NCBI RefSeq assembly: GCF_000058485.1
Contig: NC_008278.1
Coordinates: forward strand, 6,380,962-6,444,961
From: Frankia alni ACN14a
Lineage (GTDB): Bacteria > Actinomycetota > Actinomycetes > Frankiales > Frankiaceae
DNA: 64,000 bases
Direction: 5' to 3'
In this document: one piece after another, positions 46,944 to 58,681 of the stretch
Layout of the letters: each line of letters opens with the position of its first letter
Numbering within the stretch: position 1 is the first letter of the stretch
Program-made: the position numbers and the translations under genes
The notes under the pieces: model-generated
What the model was told of the DNA's origin: nothing
What the model saw: the letters and a program-made list of their open reading frames with translations, nothing else
Database searches by the model: none

Positions 46944-47327
46944 GTGGCCGTGAACTCGGCGCAATACCTCGTCGAACCGGCGTTGGCGATGCTGACCGTC
47001 GGGCTGCTGATGGTCATGGCGCGCTGGGCGTCCGCCCCGCTGCGCGCGCTGCCCCGCGGGGTCGTGCTCGGCGGTGACTTCGGGCTGCTCGTCCCCGTCG
47101 CGGTCGTCGACACGCCGGCCGAGGTGAGCCGCGCCCGGGCCGCCCTGCGCACGCAGGGCATCCGCTCCACCTGGGCGATGGCGATGACCCCGCTGCACAT
47201 CGACGCGGCCGGCAACATCCTGTCCCGCCCCCGGCAACGCCGGCACGTGCTCGTCTTCGGCGCCGACGCGGCCCGGGCCGCCCGCACCCTGGCCGCCCCG
47301 CCCGGCGGGCTGTCCTCGCAGACCTGA
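46944..47327 (+). CDS. Small membrane-anchored protein, possibly DUF2007-like
   Basis: 127 aa. One N-terminal transmembrane helix (about 9-27, EPALAMLTVGLLMVMARW) and a cytosolic domain with an alpha-beta pattern: LLVPVAVVDTPAEVSRARAALRTQGI near 48-75 and a closing HVLVFGADAARAARTLA. This pattern recalls DUF2007 signal-transducer-like proteins, but the match is weak. GTG 46944 is chosen for GGAGG 6 nt upstream (46933-46937); GTG at 46926 and 46950 are in frame. Convergent with murA. Confidence 0.65.
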   Translation: MAVNSAQYLVEPALAMLTVGLLMVMARWASAPLRALPRGVVLGGDFGLLVPVAVVDTPAEVSRARAALRTQGIRSTWAMAMTPLHIDAAGNILSRPRQRRHVLVFGADAARAARTLAAPPGGLSSQT

Positions 47328-47330
47328 GAC

Positions 47331-47400
47331 GCCGCAGACCCCGAGACGCCGCAGACCCCGAGACGCGGCAGACCCCCGAGACGGCAGCGAGCCGAGACGG
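47331..47400. repeat. 17-bp tandem repeat between convergent genes
   Basis: About three and a half copies of ccgagacgccgcagacc, with drift, fill the gap between the membrane protein gene and murA. It may act as a spacer or weak bidirectional terminator. Confidence 0.8.
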
Positions 47401-47404
47401 CCGC

Positions 47405-48679
47405 TCAGGCCACCGCGCGGTCGGAGACCCGCCGGATGTCGGCGCCCAGCGCCGTCATGTTCTCCACGAAGCCGGCATAGCCGCGATCAATGTGGTAGAC
47501 GTCGGTCACTTCGGTCTCGCCCTCGGCGACGAGCGCGGCGAGCACCAGGCCCGCGCCGGCGCGCACGTCCGACGACATCACCCGGGCACCCGTCAACCGC
47601 TCGGCCGGTCGCACGATGACGTGATGGCCGTCGGTGCGCAGGTCCGCGCCCAGCTTGTGCAGCTCGCGGCAGAACACGAAGCGGCTGTCGAAGACGTTCT
47701 CGGTGATCAGCGACGTCCCGCTGCTGATCGCCTCCAGCGCGATGATCTGAGGCAGCAGGTCCGTGGGGAACCCCGGGTAGGGCAGGGTCACGACGTCGAT
47801 CGAACGCGGCCGGTCCCGGCCGACGACGCGGAACCCGTCGTCCAGGACGTCGATCTCCGCGCCGGCCTGCACCAGCTTCTCCAGCACGATCCCGAGATGC
47901 CCGGCCCGGCCGTGCCGGATCATGACGTCGCCGCCGGTCATCAGCGCGCCGATCGCGTACGTGCCGGCGACGATGCGGTCCGGCACCGTCCGGTGCTCGA
48001 CCGGGGACAGCGCGTCCACCCCGTCGATCACCAGCGTCGACGAGCCCGCGCCGTCGATGCGCCCGCCCATCGCCGTCAGCATCGCGCAGAGGTCGGCGAT
48101 CTCGGGTTCCTGCGCGGCGTTGTCGATCACGGTCGTGCCCTTGGCGAGGACGCCGGCCATGAGGAGGTTCTCCGTGGCGCCGACGCTCGGGAAGTCCAGC
48201 CAGATCGACGCCCCCTGCAGCCGACCCGAGCAGCGCGCCACCAGCGCGCCGCCCTCGACGTCCACCAGCGCCCCGAGCTTGGCCAGCCCGTTGACGTGGA
48301 TGTCGAGCGCCCGCGAGCCGATCGCGTCCCCTCCGGGCAGGGCCACCCGTGCCTCCCCGCAGCGGGCGACCAGCGGCCCGAGCACCGCCACCGACGCCCG
48401 GATCCGCCGCACGAGTTCCCCGTCGGCCGAGAACCCCGGCTTCTCGGGAACGTCGATGGTCAGCCGGCCGCCGCCGACGTCCCGTTCGACCACTGCCCCG
48501 AGTCCGACCAGCACCTCGGACATCACCGTGACGTCGAGGATGTCGGGAACGGCGGTCAGGGTCGTGCGACCGGCGGCCAGCAGGCTCGCGGCCATCAGTT
48601 TGAGAACCGAGTTCTTCGCGCCCGGGACGGCGACCTCGCCGACCAGCCGGGTGCCGCCTGTCACGACGAAGCGCTCCAC
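47405..48679 (-). CDS. murA: UDP-N-acetylglucosamine 1-carboxyvinyltransferase with Asp active site
   Basis: 424 aa. First committed step of peptidoglycan synthesis: transfer of enolpyruvate from PEP to UDP-GlcNAc. Lys22-Asn23 are in [15 protein letters not shown]. The mobile loop reads [11 protein letters not shown] with Asp118 where E. coli has Cys115, the fosfomycin target; Mycobacterium tuberculosis has the same Asp and is resistant. GTG at 48679 gives VERFVVTGG, matching family starts; a TTG at 48706 is also in frame. Convergent with the preceding small gene. Confidence 0.95.
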   Translation of the reverse strand: MERFVVTGGTRLVGEVAVPGAKNSVLKLMAASLLAAGRTTLTAVPDILDVTVMSEVLVGLGAVVERDVGGGRLTIDVPEKPGFSADGELVRRIRASVAVLGPLVARCGEARVALPGGDAIGSRALDIHVNGLAKLGALVDVEGGALVARCSGRLQGASIWLDFPSVGATENLLMAGVLAKGTTVIDNAAQEPEIADLCAMLTAMGGRIDGAGSSTLVIDGVDALSPVEHRTVPDRIVAGTYAIGALMTGGDVMIRHGRAGHLGIVLEKLVQAGAEIDVLDDGFRVVGRDRPRSIDVVTLPYPGFPTDLLPQIIALEAISSGTSLITENVFDSRFVFCRELHKLGADLRTDGHHVIVRPAERLTGARVMSSDVRAGAGLVLAALVAEGETEVTDVYHIDRGYAGFVENMTALGADIRRVSDRAVA

Positions 48680-49022
48680 GGACCTCGATGCTAGGTCCTG
48701 CGACAAAGATCTTCATCGGCACCCACCGGATTGACCCCCACCACCCTGCGCGCTCGCCTCATCCCGATCCGTCCGTCACCACCACGGACACCCCGTCATG
48801 AGCCCGGACGAACGGCTTCCACGTCCTGCTCATCGGCTCGGCGGGCGGTGGCGGGTCCGCCTGGCGTCGGCTCGCCCCCGCGATCGTCGGCGCGGCGCCA
48901 CCCGCGTTGCGGCGCGTTGTGCACGCTTGCGGGAGCCAGACCGGGCAGAACGCACCGCAACCGATCTCACGGGGCACCTCGCCGGCGGGGACGAGGGGCG
49001 CGCCGCTCCCTAGAGTGGGGGC
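48680..49022. other. Divergent intergenic region between murA and the adenosyltransferase gene
   Basis: 343 bp, no gene recognised. TAGAGT at 49011-49016 stands 6 nt before the adenosyltransferase ATG and could be the -10 box of a leaderless promoter, though no -35 is evident. The murA promoter must also lie here. Confidence 0.45.
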
Positions 49023-49595
49023 ATGGCGGTACACCTCACCCGGATCTACACCCGTACCGGGGACGACGGCACGACGGCGCTGGGCGACATGTCCCGGGTG
49101 GCGAAGACGGATCCGCGGCTGGCCGCCTACGCCGACGTCGACGAGGCGAACGCGGCGATCGGCGTGGCGCTCGCCCTCGGGGGGCTCGCCGACGACGTGC
49201 GGGCGGTGCTCGGGCAGATCCAGAACGACCTGTTCGACGTCGGCGCGGACCTGTGCACGCCGGTCGTGGCCGAGCCGGCCTATCCCCCGCTGCGGATCAC
49301 CGCGGCGTACGTGGACAGGCTGGAGGAGGCGTGCGACCGCTTCAACGCCGACCTGCCGAAGCTCGACTCGTTCATCCTGCCCGGCGGCACCCCGGGCGCC
49401 GCCCTGCTGCACACCGCCCGCACCGTGGCCCGCCGCGCCGAGCGTTCCGTCTGGGCCCTGCTCGACGCCGAGCCCGAGCGCACCGGCCCGCTGCCCGCCA
49501 AGTACCTCAACCGCCTGTCGGACCTGCTGTTCATCCTCGCCCGGGTGGCGAACCCACAGGGTGACGTGCTGTGGCGCCCGGGCGCGCACGCCTGA
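49023..49595 (+). CDS. PduO-type cob(I)alamin adenosyltransferase
   Basis: 190 aa. Signatures: IYTRTGDDGTTALGD (ATP binding), DEANAAIGVAL, FILPGGTPGAALLHTARTVARRAER (residues about 117-141) and LNRLSDLLFILAR. It transfers the adenosyl group of ATP to cob(I)alamin, supplying AdoCbl to B12 mutases such as the one at 43037-45202. GGGGG lies immediately before the ATG, but a -10-like box makes leaderless translation possible. The gene is often found close to murA and the atp operon in actinobacteria. Confidence 0.95.
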   Translation: MAVHLTRIYTRTGDDGTTALGDMSRVAKTDPRLAAYADVDEANAAIGVALALGGLADDVRAVLGQIQNDLFDVGADLCTPVVAEPAYPPLRITAAYVDRLEEACDRFNADLPKLDSFILPGGTPGAALLHTARTVARRAERSVWALLDAEPERTGPLPAKYLNRLSDLLFILARVANPQGDVLWRPGAHA

Positions 49596-49632
49596 CAGGT
49601 CGGCTCCGTGGAGCCAGGCACATACCGGAGGG

Positions 49633-49664
49633 TCGACAGTCCAGTCAACCCAATTGTAGACTGG
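49633..49664 (+). promoter_or_regulatory. Leaderless promoter with overlapping operator of the toxin-antitoxin operon
   Basis: -35 TCGACA (49633-49638), 18-bp spacer, -10 TAGACT (49657-49662); the predicted start falls on the ATG at 49670. An inverted repeat CCAGTC (49641-49646) and GACTGG (49659-49664) covers the spacer and the -10, as expected for autorepression by the antitoxin. Confidence 0.65.
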
Positions 49665-49669
49665 CGATC

Positions 49670-49927
49670 ATGAGTACGACGGTGCGCGTGAGTGATCGGA
49701 CGCGGCAGCGGGTCGCGGCCATGGCCGCGTCCACCGGTCAGCAGATGCAGACCATCATCGACTCCGCAGTCGAGGCCTACGAGCGCGAGCTGTTCTGGCG
49801 CGGGTTCGAGCAGGGCTATGACCAGCTCGCCGACGACCCGGCCGGCTGGGACGACCTCGACGCCGAGCGCTCGGCCGAGTCGCCGGCCCTGCGGGACGGG
49901 CTGGACGGGTTGGACAGGCCGGAGTGA
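49670..49927 (+). CDS. Ribbon-helix-helix antitoxin (MazE-like)
   Basis: 85 aa. The first 45 residues, STTVRVSDRTRQRVAAMA followed by TIIDSAVEAYER, form a ribbon-helix-helix DNA-binding domain; the acidic, Asp-rich tail probably wraps the toxin. It precedes the mazF gene with a 4-nt overlap (GTGA), the usual order for such pairs. No ribosome site precedes the ATG, which coincides with the predicted transcription start. Confidence 0.88.
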   Translation: MSTTVRVSDRTRQRVAAMAASTGQQMQTIIDSAVEAYERELFWRGFEQGYDQLADDPAGWDDLDAERSAESPALRDGLDGLDRPE

Positions 49928-50265
49928 TCTCGCCTCGCCGCGGCGAGGTATGGATGGTCGACTTCGGCGAGCCGATCGGCCACGAGCAGGGACTGCGCCG
50001 GCCGGCGGTGGTCGTGTCCGCGGATCGGCTCAACCGCAGCCGCGCGGGCCTGTCCATCGTCGTTCCCGTCACCAGGACCCGGCGGGGTCTGCCCTCCCAC
50101 GTCGAGCTCGCGCCCGGCGGCACGGGCCTGCACCAGACGAGCTTTGCCAAGGTCGAGGACGTCAAGTCGGTGTCGCAGCAGCGGTTCGCCCGCCGCCTCG
50201 GCGTCGTCGGCCCCGACCACCTGCTCCGGATGACCGAGGCGCTGAAGTTCCTGCTGGACATGTGA
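49924..50265 (+). CDS. mazF: MazF/PemK-family endoribonuclease toxin
   Basis: 113 aa. The SH3-like barrel shows RRGEVWMVDFGEPIGHEQGLRRPAVVVS at the front (conserved Arg/Gly and RRPAVVVS), then VVPVTRT and LHQTSFAKVEDVKSVS. MazF toxins cut single-stranded mRNA (or tRNA/rRNA) at short sequences and stall growth when the antitoxin is lost. GTG start overlaps the antitoxin stop. It ends just before a bidirectional terminator that faces atpC. Confidence 0.93.
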   Translation: MISPRRGEVWMVDFGEPIGHEQGLRRPAVVVSADRLNRSRAGLSIVVPVTRTRRGLPSHVELAPGGTGLHQTSFAKVEDVKSVSQQRFARRLGVVGPDHLLRMTEALKFLLDM

Positions 50266-50305
50266 CCGCCCGGCGGCCCGCGGCGGCAGGCCCGGGAACG
50301 AGCAA

Positions 50306-50333
50306 GGGCGCGTCCCCCGCGGGGAACGCGCCC
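50306..50333. terminator. Bidirectional terminator between mazF and atpC
   Basis: GGGCGCG (50306-50312) pairs with CGCGCCC (50327-50333), with an inner CCCC/GGGG stem. It lies between two convergent operons. Confidence 0.75.
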
Positions 50334-50350
50334 GTGACTGCCGGCGTCGA

Positions 50351-50610
50351 CTAGTTGCTCAGCGTGGCCGTCTCGGCCAGGATGCTGACGCCCTGGTGGG
50401 TGACGGAGATGAAGCCGCCGTCGACCTGCGCCGAGATCTCCCGGCCGCCGGTCTTGACCCGCACCGTGCCGCCCGGGACCAGCACCCCGAGCAGCGGCAC
50501 GTGGCCGGGCAGCACGCCGAGATCACCGTCGGTGGTCCGGGCGACGACCATGTCGGCCTCGCCGGACCACACCTCCTGCTCGGGCGAAACGATCGCCACC
50601 CGGATCGGCA

Positions 50611-50611
<1 letters not shown>
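50351..50611 (-). CDS. atpC: ATP synthase F1 subunit epsilon
   Basis: 86 aa. The beta-sandwich domain only: MPIRVAIVSPEQEVWSGEAD and GDLGVLPGHVPLLGVLVPG are diagnostic. The C-terminal helical hairpin, which brakes ATPase activity in many bacteria (total about 120-130 aa), is largely missing, so this is a short epsilon. The ATG overlaps the atpD stop (TAATG). Last gene of the operon. Confidence 0.93.
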
Positions 50612-52362
<1,751 letters not shown>

Positions 52363-53259
52363 TCAGGAGGCCGAAGCCAGGGCGTTGGCGCCACCGACGA
52401 TCTCGGAGATCTCCTGGGTGATCGCGTCCTGCCGGGCCCGGTTGGCCTGCCGGGAGTAGCTGCGGATGAGGTCCTCGGCGTTGTCCGTCGCGGACTTCAT
52501 CGCCCGCTGCCGCGCCGCCGACTCCGACGCCGCCGACTCGAGCAGCGCCGCGTAGAGGCGGCTTTCGACGTACCGGGGCAACAGCGCGTCGAGGACCGCC
52601 TCCGCGGACGGCTCGAACTCGTACTGGGGCAGCGGACCGCCGGCCGGCGGCTCGTTCGTCTCGGTCAGCACCATCGGCAGCAGCCGGCGCGCGACCGGAT
52701 TCTGCGCGATGGCGGAGACGTACTCCGTGTGGACGACGTGGATCTCGTCGACCCCGCCGTCGGTGGCGTCGGCGACGAACGAGGCGATCAGCGCGTCCGC
52801 GACCGACTTGGCGTCGGCGTAGGACGGCTGCTCGGAGAAGCCGGTGTACTCGCCGCTCATCGCCCGGCCGCGGAAGCGGTAGTAGCCCACTCCCTTGCGG
52901 CCGATGACGTGCAGCTGCGGCTCCTTGCCCTCCGAGCGCAGCAGCTCGATGAGCTCGTTGGTGCGCCGCAGCGCGTTCGAGCTGTAGCCGCCGGCCAGCC
53001 CGCGGTCACTGGTGATCACCACGACCGCGGCCCGGGCGGGCTGGGGTCGCTCGGTGGTCAACGGGTGGCTGATCGTCGTCTGCGACGCCACCGCCTCGAT
53101 CACCCGGGTGATCTCCTCGGCGTAGGGGCGGGCCGCGGCGACCCGCGCCCGGGCCTTGGCGATCCGGGAGGCCGCGATCAGCTCCATCGCCCTGGTGATC
53201 TTCTTCGTCGACTGCACCGAGCGGATGCGCCGCCGGTACTCGCGAAGCTGCCCCGCCAC
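52363..53259 (-). CDS. atpG: ATP synthase F1 subunit gamma
   Basis: 298 aa. Central rotor shaft: N-terminal helix GQLREYRRRIRSVQSTKKIT, ITSDRGLAGGYSSN in the middle and the C-terminal helix with SATDNAEDLI and ARQDAITQEI. Start GTG, 3 nt after the atpA stop. An insert of about 15 residues around 205-220 (NEPPAGGPLPQYEFEPS) is modest. Confidence 0.96.
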   Translation of the reverse strand: MAGQLREYRRRIRSVQSTKKITRAMELIAASRIAKARARVAAARPYAEEITRVIEAVASQTTISHPLTTERPQPARAAVVVITSDRGLAGGYSSNALRRTNELIELLRSEGKEPQLHVIGRKGVGYYRFRGRAMSGEYTGFSEQPSYADAKSVADALIASFVADATDGGVDEIHVVHTEYVSAIAQNPVARRLLPMVLTETNEPPAGGPLPQYEFEPSAEAVLDALLPRYVESRLYAALLESAASESAARQRAMKSATDNAEDLIRSYSRQANRARQDAITQEISEIVGGANALASAS

Positions 53260-53262
53260 GGA

Positions 53263-54921
53263 TCAGCCCTCGTCGTCGGTGCGTGCCGGAGCCCGGTGGA
53301 CCGGGATGGACTCCTTGCGGACCGCACTGGGGTCGAGCGGGCTGGCGGCAGCCTCGTTGACCAGCGGCTTGCCGTCGGACAGCGTGAACTGGTTCTTGAA
53401 CGCCGCGATCGCCGAGTTCAGCTCCTGGATGACGTCGTCGCCGAGCTTGCCGGAGCCGAGGATGGCGTCGTAGATCCCGCGGTGGGACCGGCCGACGTAG
53501 TCCAGGAACTCCGACTCGAAGCGCCGGACGTCGGCCACCGGCACGTCGTCGACCTTGCCGGTGGTGCCGGCCCAGATCGACACGACCTGCCGCTCGATCG
53601 GGTACGGCTGGTTCTGCGGCTGCTTGAGCAGCTCGACCAGGCGCGCACCGCGGGCGAGCTGGTCACGCGAGGCCTTGTCCAGGTCGGAGCCGAACGCGGA
53701 GAACGCCTCCAGCTCGCGGTACTGGGCGAGGTCCAGGCGCAGGCGGCCGGCGACGGACTTCATCGCCTTGGTCTGCGCGCTGCCGCCGACGCGGGACACC
53801 GAGGTGCCGACGTTGATGGCGGGGCGGACACCCTGGTTGAACAGGTCCGACTCCAGGAAGATCTGGCCGTCGGTGATCGAGATGACGTTCGTCGGGATGT
53901 AGGCCGAGATGTCGCTGGCCTTCGTCTCGATGATCGGCAGCCCCGTCAGCGACCCGCCGCCGAGCTCGTCGGAGAGCTTCGCGCAGCGCTCCAGCAGGCG
54001 GGAGTGCAGGTAGAACACGTCGCCGGGGTACGCCTCACGGCCCGGCGGACGGCGCAGCAGCAGCGAGATCGCCCGGTACGCCTCGGCCTGCTTGGACAGG
54101 TCGTCGAAGACGATCAGCGCGTGCTGGCCGTTGTACATCCAGTGCTGGGCGATCGCGGAACCCGCGTACGGCGCGATGTACTTGAAGCCGGCCGGCTCGT
54201 CGGCGGGGGCGGCGACCACCGTGGTGTAGGCCAGCGCACCGGCCTCCTCCAGGGTGTTCACCACCTCGCGGATGGTCGACTTCTTCTGGCCGATCGCCAC
54301 GTAGACGCACTTGACCTGCTTCGACGGATCGCCGGAGGCCCAGTTGTCCCGCTGGTTGATGATCGTGTCGATGGCGACCGTCGTCTTGCCGGTCTGCCGG
54401 TCGCCGATGATGAGCTGGCGCTGGCCGCGGCCGATGGCGGTCATGGCGTCGATCGCCTTGATGCCCGTCTGCAGCGGCTCCTTGACCGGCTGGCGCTGGA
54501 CGACCGTCGGCGCCTGCAGCTCGAGGGCTCGGGTGCCCTCGGCCTGGATCTCACCGAGGCCGTCGATCGGCCGGCCGAGCGGGTCGACGACCCGCCCGAG
54601 GAAGCCGTCACCGACGGGGACAGCGAGGATCTCGCCGGTGCGGCGGACCTCCTGCCCCTCCTCGATGTGCTCGGCCTCGCCCAGGATGACGGTGCCGATC
54701 TCGCCGATCTCGAGGTTCAGCGCGAGGCCCAGCACGCCGCCGGAGAACTCCAGCAGCTCGTTGGTCATCGTGTGGGGAAGACCCTCGACCCGGGCGATGC
54801 CGTCACCGGTGACGACGACCCGGCCGACCTCCTCCCGGCCGGCGGAGGTGGCCTGGAAGGAGTCGACGTACTCCCGTAGGGCGTCGCGGATCTCCTCCGG
54901 CCGGATGGAGAGCTCAGTCAT
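53263..54921 (-). CDS. atpA: ATP synthase F1 subunit alpha
   Basis: 552 aa. Non-catalytic nucleotide-binding subunit: Walker A GDRQTGKT, then the GQKKSTI motif and [18 protein letters not shown], all canonical. C-terminus about 30-40 residues longer than in E. coli and polar, as in other actinobacteria. ATG start; 75 nt after atpH. Confidence 0.97.
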   Translation of the reverse strand: MTELSIRPEEIRDALREYVDSFQATSAGREEVGRVVVTGDGIARVEGLPHTMTNELLEFSGGVLGLALNLEIGEIGTVILGEAEHIEEGQEVRRTGEILAVPVGDGFLGRVVDPLGRPIDGLGEIQAEGTRALELQAPTVVQRQPVKEPLQTGIKAIDAMTAIGRGQRQLIIGDRQTGKTTVAIDTIINQRDNWASGDPSKQVKCVYVAIGQKKSTIREVVNTLEEAGALAYTTVVAAPADEPAGFKYIAPYAGSAIAQHWMYNGQHALIVFDDLSKQAEAYRAISLLLRRPPGREAYPGDVFYLHSRLLERCAKLSDELGGGSLTGLPIIETKASDISAYIPTNVISITDGQIFLESDLFNQGVRPAINVGTSVSRVGGSAQTKAMKSVAGRLRLDLAQYRELEAFSAFGSDLDKASRDQLARGARLVELLKQPQNQPYPIERQVVSIWAGTTGKVDDVPVADVRRFESEFLDYVGRSHRGIYDAILGSGKLGDDVIQELNSAIAAFKNQFTLSDGKPLVNEAAASPLDPSAVRKESIPVHRAPARTDDEG

Positions 54922-54996
54922 CGCTTACGTCCTTCGTCGTTCATCGCTGGCAGGGCAGGTCGGCTGGGCGCTGTCACGGTCATGACCGTCACCCGG

Positions 54997-55830
54997 CTAT
55001 CGGAGCAGCGCCCGGCGCGCGGCGGCCAGGCGGCGGAGCACGCTGCCGTCGACCACCTCGTCGCCGACCTTCACCACGACCCCGCCCAGGAGCTCGGGAT
55101 CGAGATCGACCTGAAGTTGGATCTGGCGGCCGAAGTACCGGCTGATCGCCGCGCCCAGGCGGGCGATGACCTCGTCGGTCAACGGCACCGCGGTGCGCAC
55201 GACCGCGACGACCCGACCCCGGCGGGCCGCGGCGATCCGGCTGAAGTCGGCCAGGCGACGCTCGACGTCACCGTGGATCCGGTCGGCGGCGGCCTGTTGG
55301 GCCAACCGCAGGGTGACCGGGTGGGCCCGACCGGACAGCAGCCGGCCCAGCAGCGCGTTCTTGACCGACGCCGGCGCGGCCGGGTCGGTCAGCGCCAGGG
55401 CGAGCTGCGGGTTCTGGCCGAGGATCCGGGCGAACCGGAACAGCTCGTCCTCGACCTCCTCCAGCGCGCCGTCCCGCTCCGCCTCGACCAGCAGGGCCTC
55501 GACGCTCAGCTCAAGCAGCGCGAACTGCAGGTCGGCCGGCCGGGACCAGCGCGACGAGACCGCGGTCTGCACGATCCGCAGGCTCACCGCGTCGAGCTGG
55601 CGGCCGAGCAGCCTGGCCGCCAGCTCCGTGCGCGCCGCCGGGGGGGCTCCCGGATCGGTCAGCGCGCGGCGCACCGTCGGCTCCCGGTGGAGCAGGTCGG
55701 CGACGGCCCGCAGGTCGTCGGCAACCCGACTGGCATCCACCGAGGTGACGGCGGCGCCAGGCGGGATCGCCGTGGCCTCGTCGAGGGTCGCCCGTGCGGT
55801 GGCGAGCCCGTGCCTGCTGGCTCCCTCCAC
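54997..55830 (-). CDS. atpH: ATP synthase subunit delta
   Basis: 277 aa. Connects F1 to the peripheral stalk. The C-terminal half has VRTAVPLTDEVIARLGAAI and DPELLGGVVVKVGDEVVDGS, typical of the OSCP/delta family. The N-terminal region is extended against the E. coli protein (177 aa), a trait of actinobacteria. GTG start with GGGAGG about 7 nt upstream, 2 nt after the atpF stop. Confidence 0.95.
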   Translation of the reverse strand: MEGASRHGLATARATLDEATAIPPGAAVTSVDASRVADDLRAVADLLHREPTVRRALTDPGAPPAARTELAARLLGRQLDAVSLRIVQTAVSSRWSRPADLQFALLELSVEALLVEAERDGALEEVEDELFRFARILGQNPQLALALTDPAAPASVKNALLGRLLSGRAHPVTLRLAQQAAADRIHGDVERRLADFSRIAAARRGRVVAVVRTAVPLTDEVIARLGAAISRYFGRQIQLQVDLDPELLGGVVVKVGDEVVDGSVLRRLAAARRALLR

Positions 55831-55832
55831 CG

Positions 55833-56429
55833 TCAGCCTCCCGACCCCACCGGCGCGGGAGTGCTGCTGCCCGCGCCCTCGGCCGAGTTGTCCAGGGCGG
55901 CGATGAAGTCGTCGACGAGCCGGGCCTGGGTGGCGGTGCTCTCCACCTGGTAGCCGACGATCTTCGAGGCGAGATCAATCGCGATCACGCCGACCTCCCG
56001 GCGGACCTGAGCCACGATCTGCGCCCGGTCGGCCGCGAGCTGAGCGTCGGCGCGCTCCTTGATCTCGGCGATCTCCCGCTGCGCGGACGCGCGGAGCTCC
56101 TCGACGATCTGCCGGCCCTCGGTGTGCGCATCGTCCCGGATGCGCGCGGCCTCGGCCCGGGCCTCGGTGAGCTGCGCCCGGTACTGCTCCAGCAGTGCCT
56201 GCGCCTCGCGCTGCGCGGCCTCGGCGCGGGCGATGCCGCCCTCGATGCGCTCGGTGCGCTGCGCGTAGGTCCTGGCGATCTGCGGGCGGATCTTCCAGAA
56301 GAAGAAGGCCACCAGCAGCCCGAAGGCAAGGGTGCCGATGAGCAGTTCGCTCAGCGGCGGGATGAGAACGTTCTCGTCGGAATGCCCGCTCTCGCTCGCG
56401 GCGAGAAGGATGGCGGCTGATGCGCTCAT
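55833..56429 (-). CDS. atpF: ATP synthase F0 subunit b
   Basis: 198 aa. One N-terminal transmembrane helix (about 28-46, LLIGTLAFGLLVAFFFWKI) and a long Ala/Glu/Arg helix forming the peripheral stalk (about 50-180). The Ser/Thr/Pro tail is short. ATG start, 15 nt after atpE. Confidence 0.95.
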   Translation of the reverse strand: MSASAAILLAASESGHSDENVLIPPLSELLIGTLAFGLLVAFFFWKIRPQIARTYAQRTERIEGGIARAEAAQREAQALLEQYRAQLTEARAEAARIRDDAHTEGRQIVEELRASAQREIAEIKERADAQLAADRAQIVAQVRREVGVIAIDLASKIVGYQVESTATQARLVDDFIAALDNSAEGAGSSTPAPVGSGG

Positions 56430-56444
56430 GGTCGCTGCGCCGGT

Positions 56445-57621
<1,177 letters not shown>

Positions 57622-58342
57622 GATCGATTAAGTAGCGCGTCCACGGCTCCGCGAGGTTGCCGTGCCGGCGGCAGATTGCCCCCACCCTACCGGGTTCGCA
57701 CGACACGCTCACACCGAAGAACGACCCGTAGCCAACCGGCGGCAGCGCTTCGAGGGACACCTCGACAAGCCCAGGCCCTGATGGGTGTCGGCAGGCCGAC
57801 GTCCTGTTGCCCGCGATACTATCCACACCGGCGCGCCACAGGCACCAACTCGCTTCGAGGTTCACCCCGGTTCAGGTGCGCGTTGTCCGGAGGTTTCGCT
57901 CCGTTGATGACGATTCCACATTGCGTGACCACCTCATGACGTCCAGTTCGCACTGACACCCGCCTGCGGGCCGTCGCTCGGCGTGGTGCCGGGACGTGCA
58001 CGGGCTGCGGTCATCTCGCCACTCCCTCCCGGCGGTCCGCCGCTTGCGCCCACTCTTGCCTATTTCGCCCGCGACGTCGATGACCTGGGAGGTCATGGTT
58101 GCGCCGGTGGGACCGGTGCGCGGTCGCCGCGAGTTTTCCCGATGACCGGTGAGATCGCGGCGAATCGGACCGACCGCACCCATGGAACAGCCGGGAATGG
58201 TCGGATAGACAGGTCCACGGGCGGGAACGCCGCGGTCCATTCGGAACGGGACGCCCGGGACCATCGGGATGCAACGAACGGGACGACCGGAACGTCCCCA
58301 CCAACTCCGGCAAAAAAGGGCGAACGACCCTCGACCAACCGG
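57622..58342. other. Long intergenic region upstream of atpB
   Basis: 721 bp, of lower GC than its surroundings, between atpZ and atpB. No frame here has family features. A possible -10 TAGTAT lies on the minus strand at 57816-57821, about 195 nt before atpB, without a clear -35. A weak terminator for atpZ sits at 58312-58330. The main atp promoter and leader are probably here; a small RNA cannot be excluded. Confidence 0.5.
58312..58330 (-). terminator. Weak intrinsic terminator after atpZ
   Basis: On the minus strand GGGTCGTTCGCCC can form a short stem and is followed directly by six T residues, 12 nt past the atpZ stop. It is a rare T-run in this GC-rich sequence. Confidence 0.45.
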
Positions 58343-58681
58343 CTAGCGCTGGGTCAGCCGGTAGATGACCAGGTACATGGCGGCGCCCATGCCGACCGCG
58401 AGGCCGATGGGCAGGAACAGCGCCCGAAAGCCGAACAGCCGGTCGGCACCAAAGCCCACCAGTCCCCAGAACGCCATCCCGGCGATCAGAGTTCCGAAGA
58501 CGTTCCACGCCTCGCCTGGGTGCTGCCCGCCCCGGGCGCGCTGCCGGGGCGGACGACCGGACGCGTGCGGGATGCCGGCACCTTCGGGTGATCCACCATC
58601 GGGCCCGGGCCGCCGCGCGGCGCCGCCGACCAGCCCCGGGCCGTGCTCGCCGCGCTCGCTGCGCTCGCCGCGTTCGTTCAT
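58343..58681 (-). CDS. AtpZ/AtpI-family membrane protein
   Basis: 112 aa. After about 55 polar, Gly/Arg-rich residues come two helices, WNVFGTLIAGMAFWGLVGFG and FLPIGLAVGMGAAMYLVIY, the two-helix AtpZ pattern. AtpZ/AtpI proteins assist c-ring assembly or ion supply to the F0 sector. ATG overlaps the atpI-like stop (ATGA). Confidence 0.8.
   Translation of the reverse strand: MNERGERSERGEHGPGLVGGAARRPGPDGGSPEGAGIPHASGRPPRQRARGGQHPGEAWNVFGTLIAGMAFWGLVGFGADRLFGFRALFLPIGLAVGMGAAMYLVIYRLTQR

Noticed and set aside
49670-50265. Toxin-antitoxin pair as the edge of a mobile element
   Set aside because: No integrase, direct repeats, tRNA or shift in composition is seen around it; neighbours are conserved core genes.
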